Translations under genes and position numbers: made by a program
In this document: piece by piece, positions 1 through 13,174 of the stretch
Layout of the letters: every line of letters begins with the position of its first letter
How positions within the stretch are numbered: the first letter of the stretch is position 1
The notes under the pieces: generated by a model
Database searches by the model: none
Told to the model about the DNA's origin: nothing
What the model saw: only the letters and a program-made list of their open reading frames with translations
Assembly: GCF_007993935.1 (NCBI RefSeq)
Contig: NZ_VITY01000010.1
Coordinates: 62,001-126,000 of the forward strand
DNA: 64,000 bases
Origin: Bradyrhizobium macuxiense
GTDB taxonomy: Bacteria > Pseudomonadota > Alphaproteobacteria > Rhizobiales > Xanthobacteraceae
Direction of reading: 5' to 3'

Positions 1-450
1 CATGACCGCGGCGCTCGGCCCGTCGCTGCCGAACGTGATCCTTGCGATCGCGATTCCCTTGATCCCGACCGTGGCGCGCGTGATCCGCGCCAACACGCTG
101 GCGCTGCGCGAACAGCCGTTCGTGGAAGCGGCCAAGTCGATCGGCATGAGCGAGATGCGGATCGCGCTGCGCCATGTGCTGCCGAACACCATCGCGCCGC
201 TGATCGTGCTCGCGACCGCGCAGCTCGGCTCGACCATCCTGACCGAGGCATCGCTGTCGTTCCTCGGCCTCGGTATCCCCGAGCCCTATCCGTCCTGGGG
301 CCGCATGCTGTCGGAATCCGCCGCCGAATATGTCCGCACCGCGCCATGGCTCGTGATCTTCCCCGGCATCGCGATCAGCCTTGCGGTGTTCGGCACCAAT
401 CTGTTCGGCGACGCGCTGCGGGATATCCTCGATCCGAGGCAGCGCGGCTG

Positions 451-451
<1 letters not shown>
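1..451 (+). CDS. ABC transporter permease, DppC/OppC type (5' end outside window)
   Basis: Inner-membrane permease of a peptide/nickel-family ABC importer, truncated by the left edge, so only about the last 149 residues are visible. The cytoplasmic EAA loop that docks onto the ATPases is present (EAAKSIGMSEMRIALRHVLPN region, nt 127-187), followed by hydrophobic segments and the usual short tail ending DALRDILDPRQRG. The TGA stop overlaps the ATG of the next gene (ATG at 451), so the permease and ATPases are translationally coupled. Family assignment is firm. The substrate (dipeptide, oligopeptide or nickel) cannot be told from this fragment. Confidence 0.93.
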
Positions 452-1460
<1,009 letters not shown>

Positions 1461-1464
<4 letters not shown>

Positions 1465-2453
1465 CCGAGCAGCGCCCGCTCCTCGAAGTCACCGATCTCG
1501 TCAAGCACTACGCGGTGCGCGGCGGCGTGCTGCGCCGACAGGTCGGCACCGTACACGCGGTCGACGGCGTCAGCTTTTCGCTCGGCGCCGGCGAGACGCT
1601 TGGCCTGGTCGGCGAATCCGGCTGCGGCAAGTCGACCGTGGCGCGCACCGTGCTGCGGCTGATCGAGCCGACCAGCGGCGCGATCAGGCTCGACGGCGAG
1701 GATATCGCGCCGCTCAGCAAGACCGCGCTGCGGCCGTACCGCCGCTCGATGCAGATCGTGTTCCAGGATCCGTTCGCCTCGCTGAATCCGCGCATGACGG
1801 CCGGCGATATCGTCGGCGAACCCCTGACTGTCCATGGCATCGCGACCGGCGCGAAGAAGCAGGAGCGCGTCGCAGAGCTGTTCCAGCAGGTCGGCCTCCG
1901 GCCCGACCAGATGAAGAATTTTCCGCATCAGTTTTCCGGCGGCCAGCGCCAGCGCATCTGCATCGCGCGCGCGCTGTCGCTCGGGCCGCGGCTGATCGTC
2001 TGCGACGAGCCGGTCTCCGCGCTCGACGTCTCGATCCAGGCGCAGGTGATCAATCTCTTGATCGACCTGCAGCGAAAGCAGAACTTTTCCTATCTCTTCA
2101 TCGCGCACGATCTCGCCGTCGTCGCCCATATCAGCCACCGCGTCGCCGTGATGTATCTCGGTCGCATCGTCGAGATCGCCAACAAGCACGAGCTGTTCGC
2201 CAATCCGCGGCATCCCTATACGCAGGCGCTGCTCGCCTCGGTGCCGATCGCCGACCCGAAGGCCAAGCGCTCCGCACCGCTGATCGACGGCGACGTACCG
2301 AGCCCGGTCAACCCGCCACCCGGCTGCGCCTTCCACACCCGCTGCCGCTACGCGATCAATCGCTGCAAGACGGAACGCCCGGCGCTGCAGGCGGCTGGCA
2401 CCGGGCATCAGGTCGCGTGTTGGCTGAATGATGGGACGGGGCGTGAGGAATGA
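1461..2453 (+). CDS. ABC transporter ATP-binding protein, DppF/OppF type
   Basis: Second ATPase of the same importer, 330 aa, expected to heterodimerise with the upstream DppD-like protein. Walker A GESGCGKS lies at residues 51-58. The signature FSGGQRQR, Walker B LIVCDEP and the switch His (IAHDLAVV) are all present, and the tail PPGCAFHTRCRYA matches the oligopeptide ATPase C-terminal domain. The ATG at 1461 overlaps the previous stop. It is the last gene of the transporter operon and is followed at once by an inverted-repeat element that separates it from the convergent carboxylase gene. Confidence 0.95.
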
Positions 2454-2456
2454 CTG

Positions 2457-2581
2457 CGTCGTCCCTGCGAAAGCAGGGACCCATAACCACAGCCGTTCGT
2501 TATCTTGCGACGCTGCGGCTCCAGCGCGCTTCAGCAAGGTAGATCGGTGGTTATGGGTCCCGGCCTTCGCCGGGACGACGG
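2457..2581. repeat. Inverted-repeat element, family A copy 1
   Basis: Two arms of about 33 nt (2457-2490 and 2548-2580) are near-perfect reverse complements. Each contains its own short hairpin (GTCCCTGCGAAAGCAGGGAC in the left arm). The middle about 55 nt is not conserved with the other copy. It lies between convergent genes. A second copy is at 10196-10318. The structure resembles REP/BIME-like elements common in Bradyrhizobium spacers and may also act as a bidirectional terminator. Confidence 0.85.
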
Positions 2582-2584
2582 TCT

Positions 2585-4560
<1,976 letters not shown>

Positions 4561-4564
<4 letters not shown>

Positions 4565-6177
4565 GGCCGCGCCACCGAGAACTGCATGCGTTGCGGGCTG
4601 CGTGCCTCCGCCTCGCGGCAGATCGAAAGCACCTCCGACAGCACCGTCCGCGTATCGCGCGGATCGATCACGCCATCGTCGAGCACCCGGGCGCTGGTCG
4701 AGAACACGTCCATCTGACCGTCGAACACGCCCGTGATCTGCGCCTTCATCGCGTCCAGCTTCTCCTTCTCGATCGGCTTGCCGCGCCGCGCAGCCGCCGC
4801 CTCGGTGACGATTGCCATGGTTTCGGCAGCCTGCTCGCCGCCCATCACGGCGGTCTTGGCATTCGGCCAGGAGAAGCAGAAGCGCGGATGGAAGCCGCGG
4901 CCGCACATGCCGTAATTGCCGGCACCGAACGAGGCGCCGCAATACAGCGTGATCTGCGGCACCGTCGCCGACGTCACCGCCTGGATCATCTTGGAGCCGT
5001 GCTTGATCATGCCGGCCTCTTCATAGGCCTTGCCCACCATGTAGCCGGTGGTGTTGTTCATGTAGAGGATCGGCGTGCGCGACTGGCAGCAGGCCTGAAT
5101 GAAATGCGTCGCCTTGTTGGCGCCGGGTACATCGAGCGGGCCGTTGTTGGTGATGATGCCAATCGCTTGGCCCTGGATGCGGGCATGGCCGCAAATCGTC
5201 GCCGGGCCGTAGTTGGCGCCGAACTCGGTGAAGTCGGAATCGTCGATGAAGCGCGCGATCGCCTGGCGCATGTCGACGGGGCGCTTGTGGTCCATCGGCA
5301 TGATGCCGAGCAACTCCTCGGCGTCGTAGCGCGGCGGCTTGAACGCTGCCGGTTCTGAGCTCGGCCTGTCCCATGGCAGCTTGGCCATGATGTCGCGTGC
5401 GATACGGAGCGCATCGCGATCATCCTCGGCAAGATAGTCGCCGAGGCCGGAGATTTGGGTATGCATCTCCGCGCCGCCGAGTTCCTCCTCGGTCGCGATC
5501 TCGCCGGTGGCGGCCTTGAGCAAAGGCGGCCCGGCGAGGAAGGCGCGGGTGCGACCGCGCACCATCACGATGTAATCGGAGAGGCCGGTCTGGTAGGCAC
5601 CGCCCGCGGTCGAGGAGCCGTGGGTGACGGTGACGACTGGAAGCCCGGCCGCCGACAGCCGCGCCAGGTTGCGGAAGATGTTGCCGCCGCGAACGAAATC
5701 CTCGACGCGGTAGCGCAACAGATTGGCGCCGGCGCTCTCGACGAGCTGCACATAGGGTAGCTTGTTCTCCAGCGCGAGCTCCTGCACCCGCAGCGTCTTG
5801 TCGAGGCCGTAGGGTTGCAGCGCGCCGGCGTCGATGCCGGCATCATTCGCGCTGACCATGCAGCGGATGCCGGAGACGAATCCGATGCCGGCGACCAGGC
5901 CGCCGCCGGGCACGCTCTTGTCGGCATCCGGCACATCGAACATGTAGCCGGCGAGCGTCGACAGTTCGAGGAAGGGTGAGCCGGGATCGAGCACCAGCGC
6001 GACGCGCTCGCGTGGCAAGAGTTGCCCGCGCTTGTGGAAGCGGTCCTTTGCCGCGGCGGAGGCCGCACGCGTCCGCTCTTCCAGCCCCCGCATCCGGGCG
6101 ATCAGCGCCAGCATGCCGTCGCGATTGCCCTGAAAGCCGGCGCTGCCGGTGGCGATGGTGTTCTCGATGATGGCCAC
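4561..6177 (-). CDS. Acyl-CoA carboxylase beta subunit (carboxyltransferase)
   Basis: 538-aa carboxyltransferase that moves the carboxyl group from biotin to an acyl-CoA. It has the two crotonase-like halves, with GGGLVAGIGFVSG and GSSTAGGAYQTGLSD in the first and NNTTGYMVGKAYEEAGMIKH and GASFGAGNYGMCGRGF in the second. Length and the NNTTGYMVG segment fit the methylcrotonyl/geranyl-CoA carboxylase group better than propionyl-CoA carboxylase beta (about 510 aa). The start is a GTG at 6177 that overlaps the TAG stop of the upstream ligase by one base, a sign of translational coupling. No hydratase or HMG-CoA lyase gene follows, so a leucine pathway is not demonstrated. Confidence 0.93.
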
Positions 6178-7775
6178 TAGACGCGCTCCACAAAATGCCC
6201 ACTATATTGCTGCCGCAGCTCGACCTTGCGCAGCTTGCCAGTCGCGGTCATCGGCATCTCCTCGAGGATACGCACCAGCTTCGGCACCTGGAAGCCGCCG
6301 AGATGCTTTCGGCAATGCGCTTCGATACTGGCCTCGTCGGCGACCGCGCCGGGCTTCAGCTTGACGAAGGCGGAGACCGCCTCGCCCCATTGCGGATGCG
6401 GCAGACCGACCACGGCGGCATTCTGCACCGCGGGGTGCGCCAACAGCGTCTCCTCGATCTTGACGGACGCGACATTCTCGCCGCCCGACTTGATCATGTC
6501 CTTCTTGCGATCGAGGAACAGCACCTCGCCATTGGCGTCGATCAAAGCGAGATCGCCGGTATGGTGCCAGCCGAACTTGCGCGCCTCCTCGGTCGATTTG
6601 AGGTCTTTGTAATAGCCCATCATCACGTTGGGTCCGCGGTGCACCAGCTCGCCGATCTCTCCGCGCGGCAGCAGATTGCCGTTGTCGTCCATGATCGCGG
6701 TCTCGTTGACGATCAGCGACTCCCCCCAGTAATTGCCGAAGCGATCGAGCTGCACTTCCGGGCGCGACATCGTGGTCGCCGGATACATCTCGGTCTGCCC
6801 GCTGGTCAGCACGAAGTTCGGGCACATGTCCGCCATCGCGCGCTCGAGCAGCGGCTTGCCCATCGGCGCCATGGTGTAGATGCAGCAGCGCAGGCCAGAC
6901 AGGTCATACTCGCGCCGGCGCGGATGATCGAGGATCGCCTGGTACATCAGCGACAGGCCGACGAACACCGTGAGCTTGTCGCGGACGATCGCCTCCATGC
7001 AGACCACCGGATCGAAGCCGCGCATCAGCGCCATGCGGCCGCCGACCGAGAGATAGCTGAGCAGCAGCACGTGGCCGGCGCAGTGAAACAGCGGAAACTG
7101 CCCGGTGATCCCGTCATCGCGCGCGAGCTGCATCTCGATGCAGTTGCTCATCACGGCCATGACCACGGCGAGATGGCAATGCATCGCGCCCTTCGGCCGC
7201 GACGTCGTGCCCGACGTGTAGATGATCATCGCGAGGTCGCGGTCGTTGATCTCGATGTCCGGCTCGATGTCGGATTGCCCGGCCAGAAGTCCGTTGAACT
7301 CCTGCAATCCGGCCTTCCCCGCATTGCCGGTCAGGTCGACCGCGATCATCTCCATGCCGCGGGCCTCCAGCGCCGCGCGCCGGTCGGCCTGGGCGTGGAG
7401 GTTGTCGTCGATGATGGCAAAGCGGACCTCGGCATGGTCAAGGATGTAGTCCATGTCCGACGGCCCGAGCATGGTGTTGATCGGCACCCAGACCAGACCG
7501 GCGCGGTGGATGCCGAACAGCGCTTTGACGAATTCGACCGAGTTGTTGCAGATCGTCGAGATCTTCTCGCCCGGCTTCAGCCCGCGCTGCACCAAGTGAT
7601 TGGCGAAGCGATTGGCGTCGCGTTCGAGCTCGGTGAAGGTGACCTGCCGGCCGCCATCGGTCAGCGCAACGCGGTCGGGAAACCGCCGCGCGGCGCGCTT
7701 CAGGAGGTCGCCGATCGCGACCCGCCCGATGCGGCCCGGCCCGGTGACGCCGCCGGTTGCTGTGAGATTGTCCAT
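6177..7775 (-). CDS. AMP-forming acyl-CoA ligase
   Basis: 532-aa ANL-superfamily ligase that activates a carboxylic acid with ATP to an acyl-AMP and then to the CoA thioester. The P-loop-like YTSGTTSRPKG is at about residue 186. GWHHTGDLALID (A7/A8 region) and the C-terminal catalytic lysine in ATGKLRKVELR are intact. The ATG at 7775 is preferred over an in-frame TTG at 7793 because GAGAGGAGAA lies at the right spacing. It heads the ligase-beta-alpha carboxylase operon. The best guess is a medium/long-chain or aromatic acid, and specificity cannot be read. Confidence 0.93.
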   Translation of the reverse strand: MDNLTATGGVTGPGRIGRVAIGDLLKRAARRFPDRVALTDGGRQVTFTELERDANRFANHLVQRGLKPGEKISTICNNSVEFVKALFGIHRAGLVWVPINTMLGPSDMDYILDHAEVRFAIIDDNLHAQADRRAALEARGMEMIAVDLTGNAGKAGLQEFNGLLAGQSDIEPDIEINDRDLAMIIYTSGTTSRPKGAMHCHLAVVMAVMSNCIEMQLARDDGITGQFPLFHCAGHVLLLSYLSVGGRMALMRGFDPVVCMEAIVRDKLTVFVGLSLMYQAILDHPRRREYDLSGLRCCIYTMAPMGKPLLERAMADMCPNFVLTSGQTEMYPATTMSRPEVQLDRFGNYWGESLIVNETAIMDDNGNLLPRGEIGELVHRGPNVMMGYYKDLKSTEEARKFGWHHTGDLALIDANGEVLFLDRKKDMIKSGGENVASVKIEETLLAHPAVQNAAVVGLPHPQWGEAVSAFVKLKPGAVADEASIEAHCRKHLGGFQVPKLVRILEEMPMTATGKLRKVELRQQYSGHFVERV

Positions 7776-7796
7776 GTCTGGTTCTCCTCTCAACCC

Positions 7797-7879
7797 TCAT
7801 TGCGAGGAGTGAAGCGACGAAGCATCCACCCTGTCTTCGAGTGGCAAGATGGATTGCTTCGCTGCGCTCGCAATGACGG
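7797..7879. repeat. Inverted-repeat element, family B copy 1
   Basis: The left arm begins CTCATTGCGAGGAGTGAAGC and the right arm ends GCTGCGCTCGCAATGACGG. The pair folds into one long imperfect hairpin with a variable loop. Copies at 21782-21865 and 60733-60820 share the GATGGATTGCTTCG core. It occupies most of the spacer between the ligase gene and the BKACE gene. Confidence 0.85.
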
Positions 7880-7889
7880 CTGGCGTGGC

Positions 7890-8756
7890 CTAGTGCCTGA
7901 CCCCAAAAATCTGCCGCGCCTCGGCCGGGCTCGCGATCTCGCGACCCGCGCGCCGCGCGCAGGCGGCGAGGCCTTCGACGAGCTGCCCGTTCGATGTCAC
8001 CTTGGTGCCGTCGCCGAGATAGAACGTATCCTCAAGCCCGCTGCGCAGATGACCGCCGAGGTCGGCGGCGCGCTGGTGCAGCGGCCAGATCTCGGCACGG
8101 CCGATCGCGGTGACCTGCCAATGCGCTTCCGGCGCCTTCAGCTTGAGCAGGATCGGCAACAGCTCCGGATCGGCCGGCATGCCCGAGGCCACGCCCATGA
8201 CAAAATTGTATTCGAGCGGGCCGGAATACATGCCGGTCTGCCGGTACATGCCGACGCAGCGCACGATGCCGACGTCGAAGCACTCGAATTCGGGGATCGT
8301 GTCGGCCGCCTTCATCACGTCGAGATAGTCCTGCACCTTCTCGACCGCGTTATCGAACATCATCGGCGGCCAGGCCCAGGTGTTGTCGGCCTTGACCTTG
8401 AGATAATTCAACGAGCCCGCATTGCAGGCGGCGATCTCGGGCTTCGTCTCGCGTACGCAATCGAGCGCGCCCTGGTAGTTCGGGCCTGACGTGCCGGTGG
8501 TGTGGTTGATGATCACGCCGGGGCAGGCCTCGCGGATCGCCTGCTGGATCTCCTTGCTGACGCCGACGTCCCACGACGGCAGGTGGCCTTTGTTCGGCTC
8601 CTGCTGGCGCAGATGGATGTGCATGATGCTGGCGCCGGCGTTGAACGCGGCCTTGGCCTCGCGCGCCATCTGTTCCGGCGTCACCGGAACGTTGTGCTGC
8701 TTCGGGTCGGTAAGCACGCCGTTCAGCGCGCAGGTGATGACGGCCTTGTCGCTCAT
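7890..8756 (-). CDS. BKACE family keto-acid cleavage enzyme (DUF849)
   Basis: 288-aa TIM-barrel metalloenzyme of the 3-keto-5-aminohexanoate cleavage enzyme (Kce/BKACE) family. Known members condense a beta-keto acid with acetyl-CoA, giving acetoacetate and a new acyl-CoA. The metal-binding HxH is visible as MHIHLRQ, the NHTTGTSG segment is intact, and the C-terminal GLEDTFYL carries the conserved acidic residue. The start ATG at 8756 (MSDKAVITCALNG) matches family N-termini. It lies in the same orientation as the ligase/carboxylase operon, 115 nt upstream with a repeat between. The true keto-acid substrate is unknown. Confidence 0.92.
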   Translation of the reverse strand: MSDKAVITCALNGVLTDPKQHNVPVTPEQMAREAKAAFNAGASIMHIHLRQQEPNKGHLPSWDVGVSKEIQQAIREACPGVIINHTTGTSGPNYQGALDCVRETKPEIAACNAGSLNYLKVKADNTWAWPPMMFDNAVEKVQDYLDVMKAADTIPEFECFDVGIVRCVGMYRQTGMYSGPLEYNFVMGVASGMPADPELLPILLKLKAPEAHWQVTAIGRAEIWPLHQRAADLGGHLRSGLEDTFYLGDGTKVTSNGQLVEGLAACARRAGREIASPAEARQIFGVRH

Positions 8757-8970
8757 GGGTCTCTTGTCCGCTTTGCAGTGCACATGCGCTGCTGGTTTTC
8801 CCATGATGAGAAATTTGCCTTCGCGCCATCTTGCGTTGACTGGCTAAGTCAATGCGCCCGCGCCGTAATTCGCCGCCAGCCGGTTAACACAAGACTCCGA
8901 GCCCACGTGGCGCATAGGCTCTGCTTCAAGCAGAAGCGGCGCAACAAGCCGGCATCACGGGGAGAACGTC

Positions 8971-10194
8971 ATGGTCTCGATCAACCGGCGCAGATGGCTC
9001 ACCGGCGCGGCAGGCGCGGGGCTAGCCGCAGTCGCGGGCCTCCGGGCTTCGCTGGCCGAAGACACACCCGGGGTCACCGCGACCGAGATCAGGATCGGCA
9101 GCACCACTTCGCTGAGCGGCCCGGTGTCCGCGCTCGGCGTGCAGGCACGCTGCCAGGAAGCCTATTTCAGGATGCTGAACGAGCAGGGCGGTATCGCCGG
9201 CCGGCAGATCAAGTACATCTATTACGACGACGCGTTCAATCCGGCGAAGACGGTCGAGCAGGTGCGCCGCCTGATCGAGAGCGACAATGTCGCCTTCCTG
9301 TTCAACATGCTCGGTACCGCGCCGAATTCGGCCGTCGTCAAATACATCAACGCCGCTAAGGTGCCGCATTTGTTCCTGTCGGTGAACGGCGACAAATGGG
9401 GCGACTACAAGTCCTATCCGTGGACCATGGGTTTTGCGCCGAGCGCGCGGACCGAGGCGCAGGTGTTCGTCAAATATGCGCTGAGCCAGCACAAGGACGC
9501 GAAATTCGCGGTGCTCTACCAGAACGACGATCTCGGCAAGGATTTCGTCGCCGGCACCAAGGACGTGCTGGGCGAGCGGTTCGCGACATCGGCCGTGGTC
9601 GCCTCGCACGAGGTCACCGATCCCACGATCGATTCCCAGATCGTCGCGCTGCGCGGCGCCAATCCGGACGTGCTGATCTCGGGCACAACGGCGAAGTTCT
9701 GCGCGCAGTCGATCCGCAAGATCTACGAGCTCGGCTGGAAGCCGATGCATTTCATCGCCAGCGGTGCTGCGTCGCTGTCTTCGACCATAGTCCCCGTCGG
9801 CCTCGACAAGGCGCAAGGCACGATCTCGTCGGCCTATATCAAGGACGTTGCCGATCCCGCCTGGGCCAATGACCAAGGCGTGAAGGATTTCCTCGCCTTC
9901 ATGGAAAAATACTTCCCCGACGGCAATCCGAAGGAGGGCTACAACCTCTACGCCTACATGGTGGCGAACGTGCTCAAGATCGTGCTCGAGCAATGCAAGG
10001 GCAATTTCAGTCGCGACAACATCATGGCGCAGGCGAACAATCTCAGGGACGTCTATGTCCCGACGTTGCTACCCGGCATCAAGGTCAACACCAGCCCGAC
10101 CAACCATCACCCGCTGCAACAGCTGCAATTGCAGCGGATCGAAGGGCCCGGCTGGCTGCGGTTCGGCGAGGTGATCCAGGGCGCGAATCTCTAA
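8971..10194 (+). CDS. ABC transporter substrate-binding protein, branched-chain amino acid type (copy 1)
   Basis: 407-aa periplasmic binding protein of the type I (LivJ-like, Peripla_BP_6) fold. The N-terminus is a Tat-type signal (NRRRWLTGAAGAGLAAVAG) with likely cleavage after ASLA. The mature part begins with TEIRIGSTTSLSGP and has the usual KTVEQVRRLIESD segment. It is divergent from the BKACE operon across a 214-nt spacer. It is clearly paralogous to the protein at 16196 (shared EAYF, KTVEQ, FPWTMGF-like and LGWKPMH-like blocks). No permease or ATPase of the Liv type is encoded in the window, so it must work with distant components or serve sensing. Confidence 0.93.
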   Translation: MVSINRRRWLTGAAGAGLAAVAGLRASLAEDTPGVTATEIRIGSTTSLSGPVSALGVQARCQEAYFRMLNEQGGIAGRQIKYIYYDDAFNPAKTVEQVRRLIESDNVAFLFNMLGTAPNSAVVKYINAAKVPHLFLSVNGDKWGDYKSYPWTMGFAPSARTEAQVFVKYALSQHKDAKFAVLYQNDDLGKDFVAGTKDVLGERFATSAVVASHEVTDPTIDSQIVALRGANPDVLISGTTAKFCAQSIRKIYELGWKPMHFIASGAASLSSTIVPVGLDKAQGTISSAYIKDVADPAWANDQGVKDFLAFMEKYFPDGNPKEGYNLYAYMVANVLKIVLEQCKGNFSRDNIMAQANNLRDVYVPTLLPGIKVNTSPTNHHPLQQLQLQRIEGPGWLRFGEVIQGANL

Positions 10195-10195
10195 C

Positions 10196-10318
10196 CGTCG
10201 TCCCGGCGAAAGCCGGGACCCATAACCACAGCCGGTCATTGTTTCAGTGGGTCTCTGCCATCCCGCTTCATTGATGAATCACGCGGTATGGGTCCCGGCT
10301 TTCGCCGGGACGACGACG
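10196..10318. repeat. Inverted-repeat element, family A copy 2
   Basis: The arms CGTCGTCCCGGCGAAAGCCG (start) and CGGCTTTCGCCGGGACGACG (end) are reverse complements. It matches the element at 2457-2581 in both arms but not in the middle. It begins one base after the stop of the binding-protein gene and ends one base before the stop codon of the convergent AraC gene, so it is the whole spacer. Confidence 0.88.
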
Positions 10319-11140
10319 TTACGTCAGCGCGCGCTCTTGCCCGGTGCGGTAGATCGCGAGATCGCGCGAGCCGGAGAAGATCGCGCGTGGCTTCAGGCCA
10401 TAGAATCGGCGGATCGAGTGGCTGAAATGGGTCGAGTCGGGATAACCGATATCCTGCGCGAGATGCGCGAGGTTGATGTCCTGGTTGGCGAAGTGCAGCA
10501 GATGCCGCGCGCGCTTCCAGGCGCGGAAGGAGCGGAACGAGATCCCGGTCTCCTCCTTGAACAGATGCAGGAAGCGCGACGGCGACAGCCCCGCCTCGGC
10601 GGCGCAACCTGCCGCGGTCACCGGCTCGCCGGAGAACCGCCCGATGCGGCCGATCGCGCGCACGACGCGCGGATCGAGCACCCGTTGCGGCAGTGCGTCG
10701 CCGAAGCACATCGTGTCGAACTCGGCATTGGCGATCGCGTCGCGATGCTGCATCTCGGCGAGCGTCGCATAGGCGTTGCGGATCCGGTTCGCAAACAAAT
10801 GCGAGTCCGGTCCCTGCAGGCGGCGGGCGACCGCTTCCAGCGTGCCGTCGGGCACGCTCTCCGGCTCGATCGCAACGCAGATCGCGGAACGATATTCGCT
10901 GGTGATGGTGTGGCGGAGGTTCGGCATCGTCACCGCGAGCTCGCCATGGGACTCGCGGCCCTCGCTGGTCGACAGATGCAAGCCGTCGCGGATCGCGACA
11001 TAGACATGGAATGCGCCGGGGCAGCGTTCGCGCGGTCGGCCGAGCAGCCCGGCATAGAACACCCGCTCCGGCGTGATCAGCATCCGGTGGCCGGACTGCT
11101 GGCCGGACTTCTGGCACTTCGCGTCCACGATCGCGTCCAT
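10319..11140 (-). CDS. AraC family transcriptional regulator
   Basis: 273-aa DNA-binding regulator. The C-terminal about 100 residues hold the double helix-turn-helix (AAEAGLSPSRFLHLFKEETG followed by LAHLAQDIGYPDSTHFSHSIRRFYGLKPRA). The N-terminal sensing domain is cupin-like but not recognisable in detail. The ATG at 11140 is chosen because AGGAGG sits eight bases upstream. The gene lies between the two acyl-CoA catabolism blocks and is a candidate local regulator of one or both. The effector is unknown. Confidence 0.92.
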   Translation of the reverse strand: MDAIVDAKCQKSGQQSGHRMLITPERVFYAGLLGRPRERCPGAFHVYVAIRDGLHLSTSEGRESHGELAVTMPNLRHTITSEYRSAICVAIEPESVPDGTLEAVARRLQGPDSHLFANRIRNAYATLAEMQHRDAIANAEFDTMCFGDALPQRVLDPRVVRAIGRIGRFSGEPVTAAGCAAEAGLSPSRFLHLFKEETGISFRSFRAWKRARHLLHFANQDINLAHLAQDIGYPDSTHFSHSIRRFYGLKPRAIFSGSRDLAIYRTGQERALT

Positions 11141-11256
11141 GGCGGTTCCTCCTCGCGCGGCTCTTTGGGCCGCTGCGGCGGAGCTACCATAGCGCAAATT
11201 CGCAAGCTGTCACCGAGGCGCTGGATCAATTCCGAGGCACATCGACGCCGGCGCGA

Positions 11257-11912
11257 TCAAGGTCGCGGGCGCGGCGCAACATTCTGTTCCTTCCCGGCTT
11301 TTTGCTCCGACGCCACCGCACGCTTGTAACCTTCGCGCTGCTGCAGCCGCGCCCAATAGGCCGCGACATTCGGCCCGAAATCCTTGGCAAGGCCGATATT
11401 GCTGGCAAGCCGGAGCGCATAACCGTTGGCGATGTCGGCGGCGGTGAAGCGTTCCGCGCAGAGGAATTCCGACTTCGCGGCGGCGGCCTCCACTGCGCGC
11501 AGGCGGCCGAGGAACCATTTTGCATAGTCGCCGGAGACCTGCGGGTTGCGCCGCTCCTCCGGCTCGAGCTGGCTATAGCGGAGCACCAATGTCTGCGGAA
11601 AGGTCAGCGTTGCATCGGAAAAATACATCCAGTTCAGGAACGCGCCATAGGCCGGCTCGTCGGCGCCCACGATCAGCGGCGTCGGACCGTATTTGCTGCC
11701 GAGGTAGTGGCAGATGCCGGAGGACTCCGTCATCCTGGTCTCGCCGTCGACCATGAACGGGATGGTGCCGAGCGGATTGATGCCGAGATATTCCTTGGCG
11801 AACACGCGCGGCGGGAACGGTAGCATTTTCAGCTCATAGGGCAGCCCGAGCTCCTCCAGCATCCACAGCGGGCGGAACGAGCGCGCGGCGTCGCAGTGAT
11901 AGAGCGTGATCA

Positions 11913-11913
<1 letters not shown>
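11257..11913 (-). CDS. Glutathione S-transferase family protein
   Basis: 218 aa with an N-terminal thioredoxin-fold GST domain (MITLYHCDAARSFRPLWMLEE, then NPLGTIPFMVDGETRMTESSGI, whose ES pair binds the glutathione gamma-glutamyl group) and an all-helical C-domain (RFTAADIANGYALRL). Its ATG overlaps the stop of the upstream acyl-CoA dehydrogenase (ATGA), so it is co-translated with a catabolic gene. This suggests a role in that pathway, such as isomerisation or thioester handling, rather than general detoxification. That role is inference. Confidence 0.92.
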
Positions 11914-13079
<1,166 letters not shown>

Positions 13080-13096
13080 TGTTCGGTCTATCCCTT

Positions 13097-13174
13097 GTCA
13101 TTCCGGGGCGATGCGAAGCATCGAGCCCGGAATCCATTTCAACTCGAATCTCCTGCCCGATGGATTCCGGGCTC
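13097..13174. repeat. Inverted-repeat element, family G
   Basis: It contains a perfect 14-nt inverted pair, GAGCCCGGAATCCA (13123-13136) and TGGATTCCGGGCTC (13161-13174), with a small GATGCGAAGCATC hairpin in the left half. It fills the spacer between the two acyl-CoA dehydrogenase genes and abuts the stop of the second. Only one copy is in this window. Confidence 0.8.
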
